Assembly: GCA_030428885.1 (NCBI GenBank) | Contig: JAUIEJ010000001.1 | Coordinates: 1 to 64,000 of the forward strand | DNA from: Gemmatimonadota bacterium | GTDB lineage: Bacteria > Gemmatimonadota > Gemmatimonadetes > Longimicrobiales > Gaopeijiaceae | Direction: 5' to 3' | Length of the DNA stretch: 64,000 bases | Part shown: positions 43,944-51,397 of the stretch, in pieces | How positions within the stretch are numbered: position 1 is the stretch's first letter | Layout of the letters: each line of letters opens with the position of its first letter | Made by a program: the position numbers and the translations under genes | Notes under the pieces: model-generated | What the model was told of the DNA's origin: nothing | What the model saw: only the letters and a program-made list of their open reading frames with translations | Databases searched by the model: none

Positions 43944-44786
43944 GTGTTCGACCCGCCCCACACTCCCGCCGACGCCCGTTCCGGGGCGTCCGACGCCGAC
44001 GACGTCCTGGACCCCGCCGATCTGGCGCCCAGCACCGACGACGTGGATCCCACGGATCCGGCGCCCGTCGACCCCGTGATGGATCCGGACGATCTGGCCC
44101 CCAGCGTCGGAGCCATGGGCCGACGGCTGATCCAGGCGATGTTGCCCGCCTCCGTCCCCGGCGCCCCGGGCTTCGACATCGCCGCCGGCACCACCCTGGA
44201 GGACGCGGGCCGGGCCAACACCGTGTGGGACACGTTGCCTCTGGGCGACGGCCGCACCGCCTTCGTGGCGCTGGAAGTGAAGGCCGCGGGCGATCCTCCG
44301 GCCCACATCCTGGGCATGGCACGGGCGGCCCTCCGCGCCGCCGCCGACGGGCGCCCCCTGGCCGAGCTCATGGCCCGGGTGAACCACGCCCTGGCCAGCG
44401 CCCACACCGACGGCCTGGAGCAGTTCGTGGACTGCGCCGTGGTGGTGCCGGGAGACGGGTCGGTGGAGTGGAGCTGCGCCGGCCGGGTGCCCGCGGGGGT
44501 GCTGGGGCGCGACGGGAGCTTCCAGTCTCTGGGGTCCCACGGCCCCCCTCTGGGCATGCTCGAGGGCTTCCGCTACGGAACCGAGGAGGCCGCCATGGTG
44601 TCTGGCTCTTCCCTGCTGGTCCTGGCCGGCGGTTCGGCGGGCCTCTTCCGGGGCGCCGCCGACCTCGTGGCCGAGGTCCAGGAAAAGACGGCCGGAGAGA
44701 TCGTGGGCATCGTGCACCGGGCGGTGCGCCGGGCCCACGGCGACCTCCCCCGGGAGGTGTCCGTGCTGTTCCTGCGGAAGCATTGA
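43944..44786 (+). CDS. Degenerate PP2C/SpoIIE-type phosphatase-like protein
   Basis: 280 residues from a GTG. An Asp/Pro-rich leader (about 1-52: repeated DPxDLAPS units) precedes a domain with the outline of SpoIIE/RsbU phosphatases: IQAMLPASVPGAPGFDIAAGTTL, then WDTLPLGDGRTAFVALEVKAAG, FVDCAVVVPGDGSVEWSCAGRVPAGVL and LLVLAGGSAGLFRGA. Metal-binding acidic residues expected at the D-x-x-GHG and TDG positions are replaced (EVKAAGD and AGG), so catalysis is doubtful and it may be a sensing or binding partner. It precedes the DUF59/paa genes by 13 bases. Confidence 0.65.
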   Translation: MFDPPHTPADARSGASDADDVLDPADLAPSTDDVDPTDPAPVDPVMDPDDLAPSVGAMGRRLIQAMLPASVPGAPGFDIAAGTTLEDAGRANTVWDTLPLGDGRTAFVALEVKAAGDPPAHILGMARAALRAAADGRPLAELMARVNHALASAHTDGLEQFVDCAVVVPGDGSVEWSCAGRVPAGVLGRDGSFQSLGSHGPPLGMLEGFRYGTEEAAMVSGSSLLVLAGGSAGLFRGAADLVAEVQEKTAGEIVGIVHRAVRRAHGDLPREVSVLFLRKH

Positions 44787-44799
44787 AACCGGAGGCCCC

Positions 44800-45105
44800 G
44801 TGGCCGTGACCGAGAAGGACGTCCGGAAAGCCCTCAAGACCGTCAAGGATCCCGAGCTCAACATCGACCTCGTGACCCTGGGCCTGGTGTACGACATCGA
44901 CGTCGACGAGGCGTCGTCGTCGGTCCAGGCCACCATCTCCCTCACCTCGCCCATGTGTCCCGTGGCCGAGCAGATCGTGGCCGATGCCCGTACGGCGATT
45001 CTCGCCGTGGAGGGCGTCGACGACGCCGAGGTTCAACTCACCTTCAATCCGCCGTGGACGCCGGAGCGCATCAGCCCGCTGATCCGCTCGTCCCTCGGCC
45101 TCTGA
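44800..45105 (+). CDS. DUF59/MIP18-family metal-sulfur cluster assembly protein
   Basis: 101 residues from a GTG with CCGGAGG upstream. The DUF59 fold is plain: EKDVRKALKTVKDPELNIDLVTLGLVYDIDVDE, then TISLTSPMCPVAEQIVADA with the conserved Cys, and TFNPPWTPERIS. SufT- and PaaD-like proteins of this kind help mature Fe-S or diiron centres. A second DUF59 protein is encoded two genes later inside the phenylacetate-type operon, so this copy may be the general (SufT-like) factor or a paralogue tuned to the same oxygenase. Confidence 0.9.
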   Translation: MAVTEKDVRKALKTVKDPELNIDLVTLGLVYDIDVDEASSSVQATISLTSPMCPVAEQIVADARTAILAVEGVDDAEVQLTFNPPWTPERISPLIRSSLGL

Positions 45106-45128
45106 TCCCCCACCTGGAGTCCCCTTTC

Positions 45129-46082
45129 ATGCCGCCGTTCACCGACGATGAACTGAAGGCGAAGGTCCACGACGGCTACATCGTCGAGTCCGTCGAGGAG
45201 ATGACCGAGGGCTACCGCAAGTCTCTGGTGGTTCAGCTCACGGTGCAGGCCGACACCGAGCTCATGAGCGCCCCGGCCTACTGGATGGCCGCGCGCCACG
45301 CGCCGTCGACCAACACCCAGGTGAGCGCCCACGCCATCATCCAGGACGAACTCGCCCACGCCAACATCGCGTATCGGCTGCTGGAGGATCTGGGCGTGTC
45401 GAAGGAGCGCCTCGTCTACGGGCGGGAGCCCCACGAATTCAAGCACCCCTACGGCTTCGATCAGCCCCTGGACAACTGGGCCGAACTCGTGGTGGCCAAC
45501 GGGTTCTTCGATCGCGCCGGCATCACCCTCCTCAGCGACGTCTACAACAACACGTCGTACGGCCCCCTGAAGCGGGCCCTGGTGAAGGTCGACATGGAGG
45601 AGACCTTCCACCTGCGCCACGGCGAGGTGTGGATGCGGCGTCTGGCCAAGGCCGGCGGCGACGCCCGGGCCATGCTCCAGCGGGCGGTGGACTGGATGTT
45701 CCCCATGACCCTGGAGTGGTTCGGCCTCCCCGACGACATGAAGCGCCACTCGGGGCAGCTCGACTACAAGCTGAAGGGCCTCACCAACGACCAGCTCCGG
45801 CAGGTCTGGATGCAGTCCACCGTGCCCCTCTGCGAGTCGCTGGACCTCGACGTCCCGGCCCACTGGAACGAAGAGACCCAGTCCTTCGACCTCGACTACC
45901 CCTTCCCCTGCGAGTACGACGCCGAAGACAAGATCTGGGACTTCGCCGGCGGCGAGATCACCTGGGACCAGGTGTTCACCCGCTGGAAGGCCCGGGGTCC
46001 CATGAACGAGCGCTACGTGGAGTCGGTGCGCCGTTCCCGGGGCCAGGTTCAGAACTGGCTGGACTCGTCGAAGGCCGCGTGA
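45129..46082 (+). CDS. paaA: Phenylacetyl-CoA epoxidase catalytic subunit PaaA (1,2-epoxidase alpha)
   Basis: 317 residues, the PaaA size. PaaA carries the diiron centre that epoxidises the ring of phenylacetyl-CoA with O2. Diiron ligand motifs are visible in the ferritin-like bundle: an E in LTVQADTELMSAPAYW, IIQDELAHANIAYRLLEDLG (E-x2-H) and VDMEETFHLRHGEVWM (E-x2-H plus H). The C-terminal KIWDFAGGEITWDQVFTRWKARGPMNERYVE fits the family. paaD, paaB and paaC-like genes follow. Distant relatives act on other CoA or aromatic substrates, so the exact substrate is inferred. Confidence 0.88.
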   Translation: MPPFTDDELKAKVHDGYIVESVEEMTEGYRKSLVVQLTVQADTELMSAPAYWMAARHAPSTNTQVSAHAIIQDELAHANIAYRLLEDLGVSKERLVYGREPHEFKHPYGFDQPLDNWAELVVANGFFDRAGITLLSDVYNNTSYGPLKRALVKVDMEETFHLRHGEVWMRRLAKAGGDARAMLQRAVDWMFPMTLEWFGLPDDMKRHSGQLDYKLKGLTNDQLRQVWMQSTVPLCESLDLDVPAHWNEETQSFDLDYPFPCEYDAEDKIWDFAGGEITWDQVFTRWKARGPMNERYVESVRRSRGQVQNWLDSSKAA

Positions 46083-46084
46083 AG

Positions 46085-46492
46085 ATGCCGGTCCTGGACG
46101 TGGGGCTGCCGTCCCACGTCTCCGTCCACAAGAGCGGGGGTCGGGACCGCTGGTCCGAACCCCTGCCGTCGCCTCCGTCCGATGCCGCGGCGGCGGTATG
46201 GGACTGTCTCCGGGAGGTGCTGGACCCGGAGATTCCCGTGAGCCTGGTGGACCTGGGCCTGATCTACGCGGTGGAGTTCGACGAGGGCCTGGCCCGCATC
46301 GACCTCACCTTCACGGCCACCGCGTGCCCCTGCATGGAGTTCATCCGCGAAGACGTCACGGACCGCCTCGAGCAGGAATCGTGGGTTCGGGGCGTCGAAC
46401 TGCGGGAGGTGTGGGACCCCCCGTGGACCACCGACCGCATCACCGACCAGGGGCGGGCGCTGTTGCGCACCCTCGGCGTCGGTGTGGCATAG
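46085..46492 (+). CDS. paaD: PaaD N-terminal (DUF59) protein, cluster-assembly factor of the epoxidase
   Basis: 135 residues. A 35-residue leader precedes the DUF59 domain AAVWDCLREVLDPEIPVSLVDLGLIYAVEFDEG, the Cys-bearing TATACPCMEFI and the WDPPWTTDRIT block. Canonical PaaD (about 165 residues) continues into a zinc ribbon, but this protein stops after QGRALLRTLGVGVA. The missing ribbon is encoded separately three genes later (47542-47748). PaaD is needed for maturation of the epoxidase rather than catalysis. It begins two bases after the paaA stop. Confidence 0.82.
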   Translation: MPVLDVGLPSHVSVHKSGGRDRWSEPLPSPPSDAAAAVWDCLREVLDPEIPVSLVDLGLIYAVEFDEGLARIDLTFTATACPCMEFIREDVTDRLEQESWVRGVELREVWDPPWTTDRITDQGRALLRTLGVGVA

Positions 46493-46538
46493 ATCCGTCC
46501 CGACCCTCCTCTACCCGAAGATCCGAGACCCGCGCCTC

Positions 46539-46760
46539 ATGAAGGAATCGGTCTACGACGTGTTCGCCCGGAAAGACCGGGGGGACGCCCTGCAGCACAT
46601 CGGCTACATCGACGCGCCCGACGCCGAGCTCGCCCGGGTCTACGCCTGGAACACGTACAACGAGCAGAACTGGTTCGAGATGTGCATCGTGCCCCGGGCC
46701 CAGATCATCGCCGTGAATCGCACCGACGGCCCGTTCGCCCGGAAGGAGGCCGTGTCGTGA
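46539..46760 (+). CDS. paaB: Phenylacetyl-CoA epoxidase subunit PaaB
   Basis: 73 residues, shorter than the ~95 of enterobacterial PaaB. The core ESVYDVFARKDRGDALQHIGYIDAPDAELARVYAWNTYNEQNWFEMCIVPRAQIIAV matches PaaB, which bridges PaaAC heterodimers in the complex. The C-terminal extension of the E. coli protein is absent. An upstream in-frame ATG (46482) would add 19 unlike residues, so 46539 is preferred. It overlaps paaC by 4 bases. Confidence 0.85.
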   Translation: MKESVYDVFARKDRGDALQHIGYIDAPDAELARVYAWNTYNEQNWFEMCIVPRAQIIAVNRTDGPFARKEAVS

Positions 46761-47545
46761 GCGCCGCCGAATTGACCCCCGCCGACCTGGACGATCAGGG
46801 CCGCGCCGACCTGCGCCGCCTGATCCTGACCCTGGCCGACACGAAGCGGATGCTGGGCATCCGCTACTCCGACTGGCTCCTGGGCGCCCCCTCCATCGAG
46901 GCGGGCATCGCCGCGTCGGGCATGGCCCAGGACGAGTGGGGTCACGCCCGCCTCCTCTACGCCCTCCTGAAGGACCTCGGCGAGGACCCCATGCCCGTGG
47001 AGCACGATCGGGCGCCCGAGGCCTACGCCAGTTGCGACGCCCTGGACGCCGAGGCCGGCGACTGGGCCGACGTGGTGGCCTTCATGGCCGTGGTGGACGC
47101 CGCCCTCACCGTGCTGCTGGAGGGCTTCGCCGAGGGGGCGTACGGCCCCGCCGGCGCCCGGGCCGGCAAGATGATCGCCGAGGAGGGCTTCCACCGGGAC
47201 ATGGCCGCCGCCTGGACCCGGCGCCTGGCGGCGGGGTCGGCCGAAGCCCGGGCCCGCGTCGCCGCGGCCTGTGCCGCCGTGCTGCCCCGGACCCTGGCCT
47301 GGATGGCGGCCGACGACGCGGCGGCGACCCGCCTCGCCGACGCCGGCATCCTTCCCTCCGCCGACGCCCTGCTGGGGCGGTTCGCCGAGCTCCACGGGCC
47401 GGTGCTGGCGGCGGCCGGGGTCGATCTTCCGACCCCCGATCGCTCCGACTGGGACGCCGAGCGCGGGCGGGGCCCGGGCCACCCGGGCCTCGAGGCCGTG
47501 GAGCGGGCCCGGGGCGACCTCAATCGCGAGCTGTTCGTGGAATGA
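46757..47545 (+). CDS. paaC: Phenylacetyl-CoA epoxidase structural subunit PaaC
   Basis: 262 residues from a GTG within the paaB stop (GTGA). The ferritin-like PaaC fold is seen in LILTLADTKRMLGIRYSDWLLGAPSIEAGIAASGMAQDEWGHARLLYALLKDL and MIAEEGFHRDMAAAWTRRLA. PaaC is the non-catalytic partner of PaaA. No paaE (reductase), paaK (CoA ligase) or downstream paa genes are present in the window, so electron supply and the rest of the route must be encoded elsewhere. Confidence 0.88.
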   Translation: MSAAELTPADLDDQGRADLRRLILTLADTKRMLGIRYSDWLLGAPSIEAGIAASGMAQDEWGHARLLYALLKDLGEDPMPVEHDRAPEAYASCDALDAEAGDWADVVAFMAVVDAALTVLLEGFAEGAYGPAGARAGKMIAEEGFHRDMAAAWTRRLAAGSAEARARVAAACAAVLPRTLAWMAADDAAATRLADAGILPSADALLGRFAELHGPVLAAAGVDLPTPDRSDWDAERGRGPGHPGLEAVERARGDLNRELFVE

Positions 47546-47748
47546 GCCGGCTGCCCGAGTCGCCGCCCTGCCCCTTCTGCGAGGGGCGGGAGACCGAACT
47601 CTTCAACGCCTTCGGCGCCCACGCGTCGGTGTCGAGCTACTGGTGCCGGGACTGCCGCAGCCCCTTCGAACTGCTCAAGTGGGCGCCGGCGGAACGCTCC
47701 GGTCCCCGTCCCCACCGGGTGGAATCCCGGCCCGAGGGCACGGGGTGA
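47542..47748 (+). CDS. Stand-alone PaaD C-terminal zinc ribbon
   Basis: 68 residues, ATGA-coupled to paaC. It contains CPFCEGRETELFNAFGAHAS followed by YWCRDCRSPFELLKW. Both the C-x2-C pairs and the FG...Y-x-C-x2-C-x2-PF-x3-K spacing match the C-terminal zinc ribbon of canonical PaaD. Together with the DUF59 protein at 46085-46492 it would reconstitute a complete PaaD from two polypeptides. The last 18 residues are charged and probably unstructured. Confidence 0.8.
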   Translation: MSRLPESPPCPFCEGRETELFNAFGAHASVSSYWCRDCRSPFELLKWAPAERSGPRPHRVESRPEGTG

Positions 47749-48101
47749 GCGAGCGGCTGCGGGAGTTCCGGACCTTCCGGGAGCGCATGAACGCCCGGAT
47801 CCTCGAGGCGGGCAATCTCGAGATCAAGCGCTTCTTCGCCCTGGACACCCGGACCTACGAAGCCGGCGCCCTGGACGTGCGCACCAAGGAGCTCATGGGC
47901 CTGGCGGCGTCGACGGTGCTACGGTGCGACGACTGCATCACCTACCACGTGGTGCGCTGTAAGGAGGAGGGGGTCTCGGACGAAGAGATCTTCGAATGCC
48001 TCTCCGTGGCGCTGGTCGTGGGGGGCTCCATCACGATCCCCCACCTGCGGAGGGCCGTTGCCCTGCTGGACGAGCTGGCCGAAGGAGACGACCCCGTCTG
48101 A
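47745..48101 (+). CDS. Carboxymuconolactone decarboxylase/AhpD-fold protein
   Basis: 118 residues from a GTG that overlaps the previous stop (GTGA). The helical AhpD fold shows as LDVRTKELMGLAASTVLRCDDCITYHVVRCKEEGVSDEEIFE; the CDDC-x3-H motif is the redox-active Cys pair and proton relay of AhpD-like peroxidases, rather than the decarboxylase type. At the end of a diiron oxygenase operon it may protect against peroxide from uncoupled turnover; that role is inference. Confidence 0.87.
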   Translation: MSERLREFRTFRERMNARILEAGNLEIKRFFALDTRTYEAGALDVRTKELMGLAASTVLRCDDCITYHVVRCKEEGVSDEEIFECLSVALVVGGSITIPHLRRAVALLDELAEGDDPV

Positions 48102-48104
48102 GGC

Positions 48105-48680
48105 TCAGGCCTCGACGAGCTCCACCTCTTCCAGGAAGTCCTTGAGGGGATTGGCCACGGCCACGGCCCGCACCGTGACGGCGTGCCCCAGCTCGGCGTG
48201 GGTGCCGCCGTCGTCGCAGAGGTGGCGCACCACGGCCCGCCCAAGCATCTCGTCGCCCACCGCCGACGCCTGGTGGTACTCGTGGTACCGGGCGCCGACG
48301 CGCTGCTCGAAGAGGGGAAGCTGGGACCGGGGCGTCCCGTTACCCTCCATGTCCTCGAAGATGGCTCGGTGCATGGAGTCGAGGCCCTGGCGCAGCAGGT
48401 CGTCGGGGGCCCGGCCCACGAACGCGAGCTGGGTTCCCCGGGTATGGGCCCACATGAGGAAGATGAGGGCCTCCTCGGCGGCGTGGGCCACCGGGACCCC
48501 GTCCTCCGTGGGCACGCCCAGTTCCTCCAGGGGGACTTCGGCGTCGCCCTCGGCGATGAAGTCGGTGAAGTTTTCCCACACGAGTCGCGCCAGGGTGTCC
48601 CCCAGTTCATCGGGGGTCATGGTCCGAGGCGCGCTGAACTCGCTCGGGGCGTTGTCGGTATCCATCATATTCACGGTCAT
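48105..48680 (-). CDS. Hypothetical protein
   Basis: 191 residues from the ATG at 48680; a second ATG at 48668 is equally possible. No signal peptide or membrane helix is seen. It appears all-helical, with HAAEEALIFLMWAHTRGTQLAFVG and AIFEDMEGNGTPRSQLPLFEQRVGARYHEYHQA as the most structured parts. His and Glu residues are frequent but no metal motif is convincing. I do not recognise a family. It is convergent with the AhpD-like gene (three bases apart) and divergent from a lipoprotein gene. Confidence 0.65.
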   Translation of the reverse strand: MTVNMMDTDNAPSEFSAPRTMTPDELGDTLARLVWENFTDFIAEGDAEVPLEELGVPTEDGVPVAHAAEEALIFLMWAHTRGTQLAFVGRAPDDLLRQGLDSMHRAIFEDMEGNGTPRSQLPLFEQRVGARYHEYHQASAVGDEMLGRAVVRHLCDDGGTHAELGHAVTVRAVAVANPLKDFLEEVELVEA

Positions 48681-48796
48681 GTGACAATAGTGTCGATTTC
48701 GCTGGTGCAATTCCAACCCCCCCGTGAGGGGAGTCAAGCGTCGTGCGCGGCGGCCCCGGGATACGGGCCTTCGCCGGAACCCCGGAGTCTCCGTCC

Positions 48797-49504
48797 TTGA
48801 ACGTCCAACCGTTGCTTCGTCTCGCGGGCCCCATTCGGGGCGTGCGCTTCCCCATCGTTCTGGCGATGGCCCTCTCGGCCTGCGGCGGCGGGCCGGGTGA
48901 ACTCCCCGAGCCCCGCCCCCTGGTGATCCAGTCGGGTGCCCGGCTCATGGTGACCGACATGGTCCGGCAACGGGAGATCTACGACGAGGTGAATCACCTG
49001 CTCCAGGTCATCGCCCAGGACCCGTCGTTCCTCATCGACGCCCGGCCCGAGAGCCGGGACGTGTATCCCTGGGAGACGCTGGAGGTGGTGCCCGACACGG
49101 CCCGGGTCCAGTACCAGCGCACGGCGCCCGACCTCCGGGGCACCTACGAGATCTACGCCTTCCTGCACCTCATGCGGGACGAGGGTCGGGTCGAGGAGTT
49201 CCTCCCCGACGCCGTGGGGGCGAACGACTGGGAATACGAGCAGGCCGTCATGGAGAAGGTGGCCGACTCGTGGCTCCTGGGTCGGGCCGTGTTCGACCTG
49301 GCGCCCTACTTCCTCATGGACGAGGTCATCTACGCCTACGAGGCGGGGCTCCTGGACGCCCTGCTGCTGAACCGGCGCCCCGTGGAGTTCGCCGAGGCCC
49401 GGGAGGCGTGGCTGGCGGCCAATCCCGCCGCCGACCAGGAGTTCCGGACCTGGTACCGGGAGACCTTCGATCGGGAGCCCCCGGGGCCGCCCACCGACGG
49501 CTGA
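48797..49504 (+). CDS. Putative lipoprotein of unknown function
   Basis: 235 residues if translation starts at the TTG preceded by CGGAG at nine bases; GTG codons at 48743 and 48842 are alternatives without good ribosome binding sites. The N-terminus has basic residues, a short hydrophobic core and lipobox LSAC-G, so the mature protein is membrane-anchored. The rest is acidic and aromatic (IYAFLHLMRDEGRVEEFL, DEVIYAYEAGLLDALLLNRRPVEF), helical, and unlike any family I know. Confidence 0.65.
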   Translation: MNVQPLLRLAGPIRGVRFPIVLAMALSACGGGPGELPEPRPLVIQSGARLMVTDMVRQREIYDEVNHLLQVIAQDPSFLIDARPESRDVYPWETLEVVPDTARVQYQRTAPDLRGTYEIYAFLHLMRDEGRVEEFLPDAVGANDWEYEQAVMEKVADSWLLGRAVFDLAPYFLMDEVIYAYEAGLLDALLLNRRPVEFAEAREAWLAANPAADQEFRTWYRETFDREPPGPPTDG

Positions 49505-49534
49505 GGCGGGGCGGCCGCCGGGTCGCCCGTGACG

Positions 49535-49840
49535 TCAGTCCGCCGTGACCTCCCACTGCAGGCCGATGGGAGTGTCGTGGGGATCGCCCTCGGGGCGCAC
49601 CTGGACGTCGATGCGCCCGGTGCGGCGGATGCGCTCGTCCGACGGTCGGCCGCCGAACATGGGAAACCCCTCCACCCGGGCGGTGCGCTGCCGGCCGTCG
49701 GGGGCCACGGCGGTGAGGCGCGCCCCCTTGAGGCTCCTCACCGACGGCGGATCTCCCGTCTCCAGCCGAAGGCGGAGGATGCGGCCCGAATGGGGCCCGT
49801 CGAACGCATCGATCACGCGAAAGGTGGTGGGGCTGGGCAT
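49535..49840 (-). CDS. Small conserved-looking hypothetical protein
   Basis: 101 residues from the ATG at 49840. It reads as a compact beta protein: TTFRVIDAFDGPHSGRILRLRL, LKGARLTAVAPDGRQRTARVEGFPMFGG and GRIDVQVRPEG, ending IGLQWEV. It has no signal peptide. It is more protein-like than the opposite-strand upstream extension of the decarboxylase frame. Divergent from the PLP decarboxylase gene, with 72 bases between starts. Family unknown. Confidence 0.6.
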   Translation of the reverse strand: MPSPTTFRVIDAFDGPHSGRILRLRLETGDPPSVRSLKGARLTAVAPDGRQRTARVEGFPMFGGRPSDERIRRTGRIDVQVRPEGDPHDTPIGLQWEVTAD

Positions 49841-49912
49841 GGCGTCGATCCGGGGTTCATGCGAGGTTCTCGCCAAAGCTGGACCGCCACGGAGACGTCG
49901 TCAACGGACCTC

Positions 49913-51397
49913 ATGGAATCCCCCCCGTTCCCTCCGCAGACCTCCCCGAAACCGCCGGCCGACGCCGTGAACGCGCCCTCGTCGCTGGAGCTCGATCCCG
50001 ACGAGATGCGTCGACTCGGCTACGCCGTGGTGGACGCGGTGGTGGAGCGTGCTCGGGGACTCCGGGCCGACGTTCCGTGGCGGGGCGGAAACCGCCGGGA
50101 CCTCGAGCCCCTGCTCCGAGAGCCGTGCCCCGAAGATCCCGGTGATCCCGACGCCGCCATCGCCCGGGCCGTGACCGAGATCCTGCCCCGGGCGGGCCGC
50201 ATCGATCATCCGCGGTTCTTCGCCTTCGTCCCGTCCTCGCCCACCTGGGCCGCGGTGCTGGGCGACCTCCTGACCACGGGCTTCAACACCTTCCAGGGCA
50301 CCTGGCTGGAGTCGGCGGGGCCGAGCCAGATCGAACTGGTGGTCCTGGACTGGTTTCGGGAGTGGCTCGCCATGCCCGAGTCGGCCGGGGGGCTGTTCAC
50401 CAGCGGCGGATCGGCCGCCAACCTCTGCGCCGTGGTGGCGGCCCGGGAGGCCGCCGGCCACCCCGAGCGGCCCGTGCTCTACCTCTCGGATCAGAGCCAC
50501 AGTTCGGTGGAGCGGGCCGGTCGCATCGCCGGCTTCCGGGCCGACGCCTTCCGGCGCATCGCCTCCGACGACGGCTACCGCATGGACGCCGACGCCCTGG
50601 CCCGGGCCCTGGAGCGCGATCGGGCCGAGGGCCGGGTGCCCGTCCTGGTGGCGGCCAACGGCGGCGCCACCAACACCGGGGCCGTGGACCCCCTTCCCGT
50701 GCTGGCCGATCTCTGTGCCGAGCACGACACGTGGCTCCACGTGGACGCCGCCTACGGAGGCTTCGCCGTCCTCGACCCCCGGGGCGCGGCGGCGCTGGAG
50801 GGCATCGGCCGGGCCCACAGCGTGACCCTGGACCCCCACAAGTGGCTCTTCCAGCCCTACGAGACCGGGTGTCTCATGGTGCGGGATCCCGACGACCTGA
50901 CCCGGGCGTTCCGGGTCCTGCCCGAGTACCTCCAGGACATCGACCTGGGGTACGAACAGGTCAATTTCGCCGACCGGGGTCTGCAGCTCACCCGGGCGTT
51001 CCGGGCGCTGAAGGTGTGGATGGCCCTCCAGACCCACGGCCGCCGGGCCCACGCCGACGCCGTGGGCCGGGGCATCACCCTGGCCCACGAGGCCGAGGCC
51101 GCCCTGGCGGCCCACGCCGACGTGGAGATCCTGAGTCCGGCCTCCCTGGGCATCGTCTGCTTCCGGGTGCGGCCCGAGGGCGAGTGGTCGGAGGCCGATC
51201 TGGAGTCCCTCAACCGGGCCGTGCAGGACACGGTGGTGGACGAAGGCACGGCCATGATGTCGTCGACCCGGCTCCGGGAGCGGTACGCGCTCCGACTCTG
51301 CATCCTGAACTACCGCTCCACCGCCGCCGACGTCCGGGCGGTGGTGGAGCGCATCGTGGCCGTGGGCCGAGCCCTGGCCCCGGCGCGGCGAGGCTGA
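49913..51397 (+). CDS. PLP-dependent group II (aromatic-L-amino-acid type) decarboxylase
   Basis: 494 residues. It has the fold type I arrangement of aromatic amino acid decarboxylases: N-terminal swap helix and HPRFFAFVPSSPTWAAVLGDLL, FTSGGSAANLCAVVAAREA, the aldehyde-stacking and Asp region HVDAAYGGF, and the PLP lysine K310 in DPHKWLFQPYETG. These enzymes convert Trp, Tyr, Phe or Glu to amines; tyrosine-like and tryptophan-like substrates are plausible, but the specificity residues cannot be assigned by eye. A CPBP protease gene follows directly after the stop. Confidence 0.92.
   Translation: MESPPFPPQTSPKPPADAVNAPSSLELDPDEMRRLGYAVVDAVVERARGLRADVPWRGGNRRDLEPLLREPCPEDPGDPDAAIARAVTEILPRAGRIDHPRFFAFVPSSPTWAAVLGDLLTTGFNTFQGTWLESAGPSQIELVVLDWFREWLAMPESAGGLFTSGGSAANLCAVVAAREAAGHPERPVLYLSDQSHSSVERAGRIAGFRADAFRRIASDDGYRMDADALARALERDRAEGRVPVLVAANGGATNTGAVDPLPVLADLCAEHDTWLHVDAAYGGFAVLDPRGAAALEGIGRAHSVTLDPHKWLFQPYETGCLMVRDPDDLTRAFRVLPEYLQDIDLGYEQVNFADRGLQLTRAFRALKVWMALQTHGRRAHADAVGRGITLAHEAEAALAAHADVEILSPASLGIVCFRVRPEGEWSEADLESLNRAVQDTVVDEGTAMMSSTRLRERYALRLCILNYRSTAADVRAVVERIVAVGRALAPARRG

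Noticed and set aside
49529-49912. N-terminal extension of the PLP decarboxylase up to 128 codons
   Set aside because: The extension does not resemble decarboxylases and overlaps a more protein-like minus-strand gene; the ATG at 49913 fits the family start.
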